This document shows positions 14,369-18,455 of a stretch of 18,455 nucleotides of DNA, in pieces; the first letter of the stretch is position 1; every line of letters begins with the position of its first letter. This DNA comes from JBQTHP01 sp052389755 (GTDB taxonomy: Bacteria; Pseudomonadota; Gammaproteobacteria; Steroidobacterales; Steroidobacteraceae): assembly GCA_052389755.1 (NCBI GenBank), contig JBQTHP010000224.1:1-18455 (forward strand), in the 5' to 3' direction. The position numbers and the translations under genes are program-made. The notes under the pieces were generated by a model. It searched no databases and was not told the DNA's origin. It was given only the letters and a program-made list of their open reading frames with translations.

Positions 14369-17300
14369 TGCTGCTGGAGCTCCCCGGCGCGCGTGCCCTC
14401 TCCGATTTTCGTATCGCGAAGCTGCTCGGCCGACTGACGGCGATCGATACGTCGATCCGTGCGCTCGACGCCCGGTTCGTCCACTTCGTCGAGATCGCGC
14501 GGCCCCTCGATGGGCGCGAGCGCGCGATTCTCGATCAGCTTCTCACCTATGGTCCTCACAGTGACGCGCCGCCGAGCGAGCACGGCGAGCTCACGCTCGT
14601 CGTGCCGCGTGCCGGCACGATTTCGCCATGGTCCAGCAAGGCGACGGACATCGCCCACGTGTGCGGACTCGACGCCGTTCTTCGCATCGAGCGCGGCATC
14701 GCGTACCGGATACGCGCCATGAGCGCACTCGACGCGTCGCGAATGGCGCAGGCCGCGGCGCCGCTCTTCGATCGCATGACGGAGATGGCGCTGTTCGATC
14801 CGGGCGAGGTTCGCGAGCTTTTCCGGCACGCGCCGCCGCGCCCCTTCGAGACGGTGGCGCTCGCGCGCGGGCGAACAGCGCTCGTCGAGGCCAACACACG
14901 GCTCGGGCTCGCTCTGTCCGACGATGAGATCGACTACCTGCTCGACGCGTTCCGCGTCCTCGAGCGGAACCCGACCGACGTCGAGCTCATGATGTTCGCG
15001 CAGGCGAACTCCGAGCACTGCCGCCACAAGATCTTCAACTCGCGGTGGATCATCGACGGGCGCGAGCGCGAGAAGACGCTCTTCGCGATGATCCGCAACA
15101 CTCACGCGAAAAATCCGCAGGGCGTGCTCTCTGCATATCGCGACAACGCAGCCGTGATCGAGGGTACGCGCGGCGTGCGCTATTTCCCCGACCCACGCAC
15201 GGGCATCTATCGCGGGCACGAGGAACCGATCGACATCCTGATGAAGGTCGAGACGCACAACCATCCGACCGCGATCTCACCGTTCGCGGGAGCGGCGACC
15301 GGCTCCGGCGGGGAGATCCGCGACGAGGGTGCGACCGGCCGCGGCGCGAAGCCGAAGGTCGGACTCACGGGCTTTTCCGTATCGCACCTGCGCATCCCCG
15401 GCTTCGAGCGGCCGTGGGAGTCGACGATCGGCAAGCCCGACCGCATCGCCTCCGCGCTCGACATCATGATCGAGGGGCCGATCGGCGCGGCGTCGTTCAA
15501 CAACGAGTTCGGCCGGCCGAACGTCTGCGGCTATTTCCGCACGTTCGAGCACGACCAACGCGGATATCACAAGCCGATCATGATCGCGGGCGGCCTCGGA
15601 AACGTTCGCCGCGAGCATGTCGAGAAGGCCGAGGTGCCGCCCGGCGCGAAGCTCGTCGTGCTCGGCGGTCCGGCGATGCTGATCGGTCTCGGCGGCGGCG
15701 CAGCCTCATCGCTCGGCTCGGGCGCGAGCAGCACGGATCTCGACTTCGCATCGGTGCAGCGAGGCAATGCCGAAGTGCAGCGCCGCGCGCAGGAGGTGAT
15801 CGACCGCTGCTGGGCGCGCGGTGGAGACAACCCGATCCTCCTCATCCACGACGTCGGCGCGGGCGGCCTCTCGAATGCGGTGCCCGAAGCGGTGGCGCAC
15901 AGCGCGCGCGGCGGTTGCTTCGACCTGCGAGCGATCCCGACGGCAGAGAGCGGGATGACGCCGCTCGAGATCTGGTGCAACGAGGCGCAGGAGCGCTACG
16001 TACTCGCCATCGCGGCGGATCGGATCGGCGCGTTCGCGGCGCTCTGCGAGCGCGAGCGTTGTCCGTTCGCCGTGATCGGCGAGATCGACGCGACGGGTCG
16101 CCTCGTCGTCGTCGATCCGCTCTTTGCCGGCAAGCCGGTCGACATGCCGCTCGATGTGCTGCTCGGCAAGCCTCCACGAATGATCCGCAACGTCGCGAGT
16201 CTCGCACCCGATGTCGGTCGGCCGCTCGCACTCCAGGGGATCGACCTGCGTGAGGCGGCGTATCGGGTGCTGCGATTCCCGGCGGTCGCGGACAAGACGT
16301 TTCTCATCACGATCGGCGATCGCACGGTCGGTGGTCTCGTGAGCCGGGATCAGATGGTTGGACCGTGGCAGGTGCCCGTCAGCGACGTCGCGGTCACGCT
16401 CGCCGATTATCGGGGCTACGCCGGGGAAGCGATGGCGATGGGCGAGCGCACACCAGTCGCCGCGCTCGATGCACCCGCATCCGCACGCCTTGCCGTGGCG
16501 GAAGCCATCACGAACATTCTCGCGGCGGATGTCGCACACTTGCGCGAGATCCGCCTCTCGGCGAACTGGATGGCTGCCTGCGGTGAGCCGGGTGAGGATG
16601 CGGCGCTCTACGCCGCCGTCCACGCCGTCGGCGAAGAGCTCTGTCCGGCGCTCGGGATCGCGATCCCGGTCGGCAAGGACTCGCTGTCGATGAAGACCAG
16701 GTGGAGCGAGGGCGGGAACGCACGATCGGTGATCGCTCCGGTATCGCTCATCGTGTCGGCGTTCGCGCCGATCGGCGATGCGCGCCGGACGCTGACGCCG
16801 GCGCTGCGACTCGATGCAGGTGACACGGCTCTGTGGCTCATCGACCTCGCCGCCGGCCGCAACCGGCTCGGAGCATCCGCGTTCGCGCAGGTACACGGCG
16901 TGCTCGGCGATGAGCCGCCGGATCTCGACGATCCGCAGCGGCTCGTGAAATTTGCCGCGGCGCTCGGAGAGCTGAAAAAAGCCGGGCTCCTGCTCGCTTA
17001 CCACGACCGCTCCGATGGCGGAGTGTTCGCAACGCTCATCGAGATGGCGTTCGCCGGACACTGCGGCCTCGACGTCGACCTTGGTGGCGCGCGCGGAGAG
17101 GCATTCGCGCGGCTCTTCAGCGAGGAGCCGGGCGCCGTCATTCAGGTGCGCGTCGGCGATGGGGAACGCATGCGAGAGATCCTCGTCCGCCACGATTGCG
17201 CGGGGCTTGCGTCGCGGCTCGGCGCGCCATGGCGCGAGTTGCGCGTGCGTGTGGACGCGGGCGACGCGCGCATCGATGAGCCGTGGATCGAGCTGCGTCG

Positions 17301-18240
17301 CGCGTGGTCGGAGACCTCCTACCGCCTCCGGCGCCTGCGTGACGATCCGCTCTGCGCCGACGAGGAATTCGCGACGCAACTCGATGCGAAGGATCCCGGT
17401 CTCGCGGTGGCGCTGTCGTTCGATGCCGACGAGGACGTCGCGGCGCCATTCATCGCGCGCGGCGCGCGGCCGGCGGTCGCGGTCCTGCGGGAGCAGGGCG
17501 TCAACAGCCAGGTCGAGATGGCCGCGGTGCTCGAACGCGCCGGGTTCGAGCCGCACGACGTGCACATGACCGACCTCATCGCCGGTCACCGCTCGCTCGC
17601 CGGGTTCAAGGGCCTCATCGCCTGCGGTGGGTTCTCGTACGGGGATGTGCTCGGCGCCGGCGAGGGTTGGGCGAAGTCGATCCTGTTCCATCCCGAGACC
17701 CGGGACGAATTCGCGAGCTTCTTCGCACGCTCCGATGCGTTCGCGCTCGGCGTGTGCAACGGCTGCCAGATGTTCGCGGCGCTGAAGAGCCTGATCCCCG
17801 GCACCGATGCGTGGCCGCGCTTCGTGACGAATCGCAGCGAGCAGTTCGAGGCGCGCTTCGGGCTGGTCGAGATCCTCGAGTCGCCCTCCGTACTGCTCGC
17901 CGGCATGGCGGGCTCGCGGCTGCCGATCGCGATCGCGCACGGCGAGGGACGCGCGGAATTCGCGGGCGACGAGCACGCTGCGCGGTGTTCCGCGAGCGGG
18001 CTCGTCGCGTTTCGCTACGTCTCGAACGATGGCCGGATCGCGACCAGCTATCCGGCGAATCCGAATGGCTCGCCCTTCGGGCTCGCGGCGCTCGCGAACG
18101 CGGATGGGCGGGTAACCGTGACCATGCCCCACCCCGAGCGCTCGTGCCGCTACGTGCAGAACTCGTGGCGTCCCGCCGATGCCGGCGAGTCGAGCGGGTG
18201 GATGCGGCTCTTCCGCAACGCGCGGCGTTTCGTCGCCTAG
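14365..18240 (+). CDS. purL: Phosphoribosylformylglycinamidine synthase (single-chain)
   Basis: PurL converts FGAR, glutamine and ATP to FGAM, the fourth step of IMP synthesis. At 1291 residues it is the large single-chain form of gammaproteobacteria (E. coli 1295); other bacteria split it into PurL, PurQ and PurS. The order is: N-terminal PurS-like domain and linker (to about 210), then 'ANSEHCRHKIFNS' at 214-226, then 'KVETHNHPTAISPF' and the Gly-rich ATP loop 'GAATGSGGEIRDEGATGRG'. The second AIRS-type half follows. The C-terminal glutaminase has nucleophile C1131 in GVCNGCQM and H1256 and E1258 in MPHPER. The start is ATG at 14365, overlapping the DUF1820 stop, with a second ATG next to it. 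The 871-codon open frame on the opposite strand is a GC shadow. The stop is TAG at 18238-18240, 2 nt before the inverted-repeat element. Confidence 0.98.
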   Translation: MMLLELPGARALSDFRIAKLLGRLTAIDTSIRALDARFVHFVEIARPLDGRERAILDQLLTYGPHSDAPPSEHGELTLVVPRAGTISPWSSKATDIAHVCGLDAVLRIERGIAYRIRAMSALDASRMAQAAAPLFDRMTEMALFDPGEVRELFRHAPPRPFETVALARGRTALVEANTRLGLALSDDEIDYLLDAFRVLERNPTDVELMMFAQANSEHCRHKIFNSRWIIDGREREKTLFAMIRNTHAKNPQGVLSAYRDNAAVIEGTRGVRYFPDPRTGIYRGHEEPIDILMKVETHNHPTAISPFAGAATGSGGEIRDEGATGRGAKPKVGLTGFSVSHLRIPGFERPWESTIGKPDRIASALDIMIEGPIGAASFNNEFGRPNVCGYFRTFEHDQRGYHKPIMIAGGLGNVRREHVEKAEVPPGAKLVVLGGPAMLIGLGGGAASSLGSGASSTDLDFASVQRGNAEVQRRAQEVIDRCWARGGDNPILLIHDVGAGGLSNAVPEAVAHSARGGCFDLRAIPTAESGMTPLEIWCNEAQERYVLAIAADRIGAFAALCERERCPFAVIGEIDATGRLVVVDPLFAGKPVDMPLDVLLGKPPRMIRNVASLAPDVGRPLALQGIDLREAAYRVLRFPAVADKTFLITIGDRTVGGLVSRDQMVGPWQVPVSDVAVTLADYRGYAGEAMAMGERTPVAALDAPASARLAVAEAITNILAADVAHLREIRLSANWMAACGEPGEDAALYAAVHAVGEELCPALGIAIPVGKDSLSMKTRWSEGGNARSVIAPVSLIVSAFAPIGDARRTLTPALRLDAGDTALWLIDLAAGRNRLGASAFAQVHGVLGDEPPDLDDPQRLVKFAAALGELKKAGLLLAYHDRSDGGVFATLIEMAFAGHCGLDVDLGGARGEAFARLFSEEPGAVIQVRVGDGERMREILVRHDCAGLASRLGAPWRELRVRVDAGDARIDEPWIELRRAWSETSYRLRRLRDDPLCADEEFATQLDAKDPGLAVALSFDADEDVAAPFIARGARPAVAVLREQGVNSQVEMAAVLERAGFEPHDVHMTDLIAGHRSLAGFKGLIACGGFSYGDVLGAGEGWAKSILFHPETRDEFASFFARSDAFALGVCNGCQMFAALKSLIPGTDAWPRFVTNRSEQFEARFGLVEILESPSVLLAGMAGSRLPIAIAHGEGRAEFAGDEHAARCSASGLVAFRYVSNDGRIATSYPANPNGSPFGLAALANADGRVTVTMPHPERSCRYVQNSWRPADAGESSGWMRLFRNARRFVA

Positions 18241-18241
18241 C

Positions 18242-18447
18242 TCGCTCCACGATATTCGCTCGGTGAAAACGGCATCGACCGATCCGCGCCTCTGGACGCA
18301 CACGCACGACCGCGCGCGCACACTCCGTGCGAAGAATCACGTCGAGCTTACCGGCGTCGTAGCAGGTCGCGGCGCGGTGCGCGAAGCGAGCGTTGGTCGG
18401 CCCGGAGTGCTCGATGGCGTTTTCACCGAGCGAATATCGTGGAGCGA
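18242..18447. repeat. 206-bp element with 37-nt near-perfect terminal inverted repeats
   Basis: The arm at 18242-18278 and the reverse complement of 18411-18447 agree at 36 of 37 positions. The only mismatch is G18272 against G18417. The arms contain TCGCTCCACGATATTCGC and GGTGAAAACG. The spacer of 132 bp is GC-rich, has no coding signal I can support and no obvious extra pairing. The left arm begins 2 nt after the purL stop. Size and symmetry resemble a MITE, but no target-site duplication is visible (left flank TAGC, right flank ATGA). As RNA it would form a very long hairpin and could end purL transcription. Confidence 0.85.
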
Positions 18448-18455
18448 ATGAAAAC
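18441..18455 (+). other. Possible start of a following gene, within and just after the right arm
   Basis: GGAG at 18441-18444 is followed 3 nt later by ATG at 18448-18450 and then AAAAC up to the window end, a possible Shine-Dalgarno and start codon (Met-Lys). If so, the right arm of the inverted repeat supplies the ribosome site of the next gene. The spacing is short and only two codons are visible. Confidence 0.2.

Noticed and set aside
15706..18321. 871-codon open frame on the minus strand
   Set aside because: It lies opposite purL, has Arg/Asp/His-rich composition and no domain. It is a shadow of a well-conserved essential gene.
1..18455. CRISPR arrays, transposases, prophage genes or a defence island
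   Set aside because: I saw no regularly spaced direct repeats, cas genes, DDE/tyrosine recombinases or phage structural genes. hipBA is the only module of that general kind.

Overview
The window is a GC-rich stretch of chromosome, probably from a gammaproteobacterium. The evidence is the set and order of housekeeping genes: xseA divergent from guaBA, then tadA, mltF convergent with tadA, and purL. From memory this order resembles the guaBA-tadA-mltF-purL neighbourhood of Pseudomonas. A DUF1820 gene, a small family I associate with gammaproteobacteria, supports this. The genus cannot be told from the sequence alone.

Layout. (1) 1-2859, minus strand: a membrane-anchored M48 metallopeptidase with a TPR-like tail, cut by the window edge, downstream of a solitary ParB-domain protein. 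(2) 2860-3463: a structured intergenic stretch with an imperfect 26/27-nt inverted repeat, running into a small membrane-protein ORF on the plus strand whose 5' part looks lost or replaced. (3) 3397-5713, minus: xseA (exonuclease VII large subunit) followed 4 nt later by a secreted M23 peptidase. The tail of the M23 gene overlaps the small membrane-protein gene tail to tail. (4) 5799-8842, plus: the guaB-guaA operon for GMP synthesis, with a recognisable sigma70-type promoter in the 85-bp gap it shares with xseA. (5) 8963-10590, plus: a hipB-hipA type II toxin-antitoxin pair inserted between guaA and tadA, preceded by an AT-rich operator/promoter region. (6) 10705-12552: tadA (plus) and mltF (minus), convergent with stop codons directly abutting. 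(7) 12607-12699: tRNA-Ser(CGA). (8) 12703-13941, minus: a TagH-like FHA protein of the kind associated with type VI secretion, with no secretion genes near it. (9) 14027-18240, plus: a DUF1820 gene translationally coupled to purL. (10) 18242-18447: a 206-bp element bounded by 37-nt inverted repeats that match at 36 of 37 positions, starting 2 nt after the purL stop.

How the genes relate. guaB, guaA and purL belong to purine synthesis; purL acts early (FGAR to FGAM) and guaBA converts IMP to GMP. tadA and the tRNA gene serve translation, xseA serves DNA repair, and mltF and the M23 protein act on peptidoglycan. The accessory items are hipBA, the orphan TagH-like protein, the solitary ParB-like protein and the inverted-repeat elements.

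I found no CRISPR array, prophage, transposase or biosynthetic cluster. No clearly new multi-gene system is visible. The best leads are the inverted-repeat element after purL, the orphan TagH-like gene, and a tyrosine in place of the first serine of the GuaA ATP-pyrophosphatase loop.
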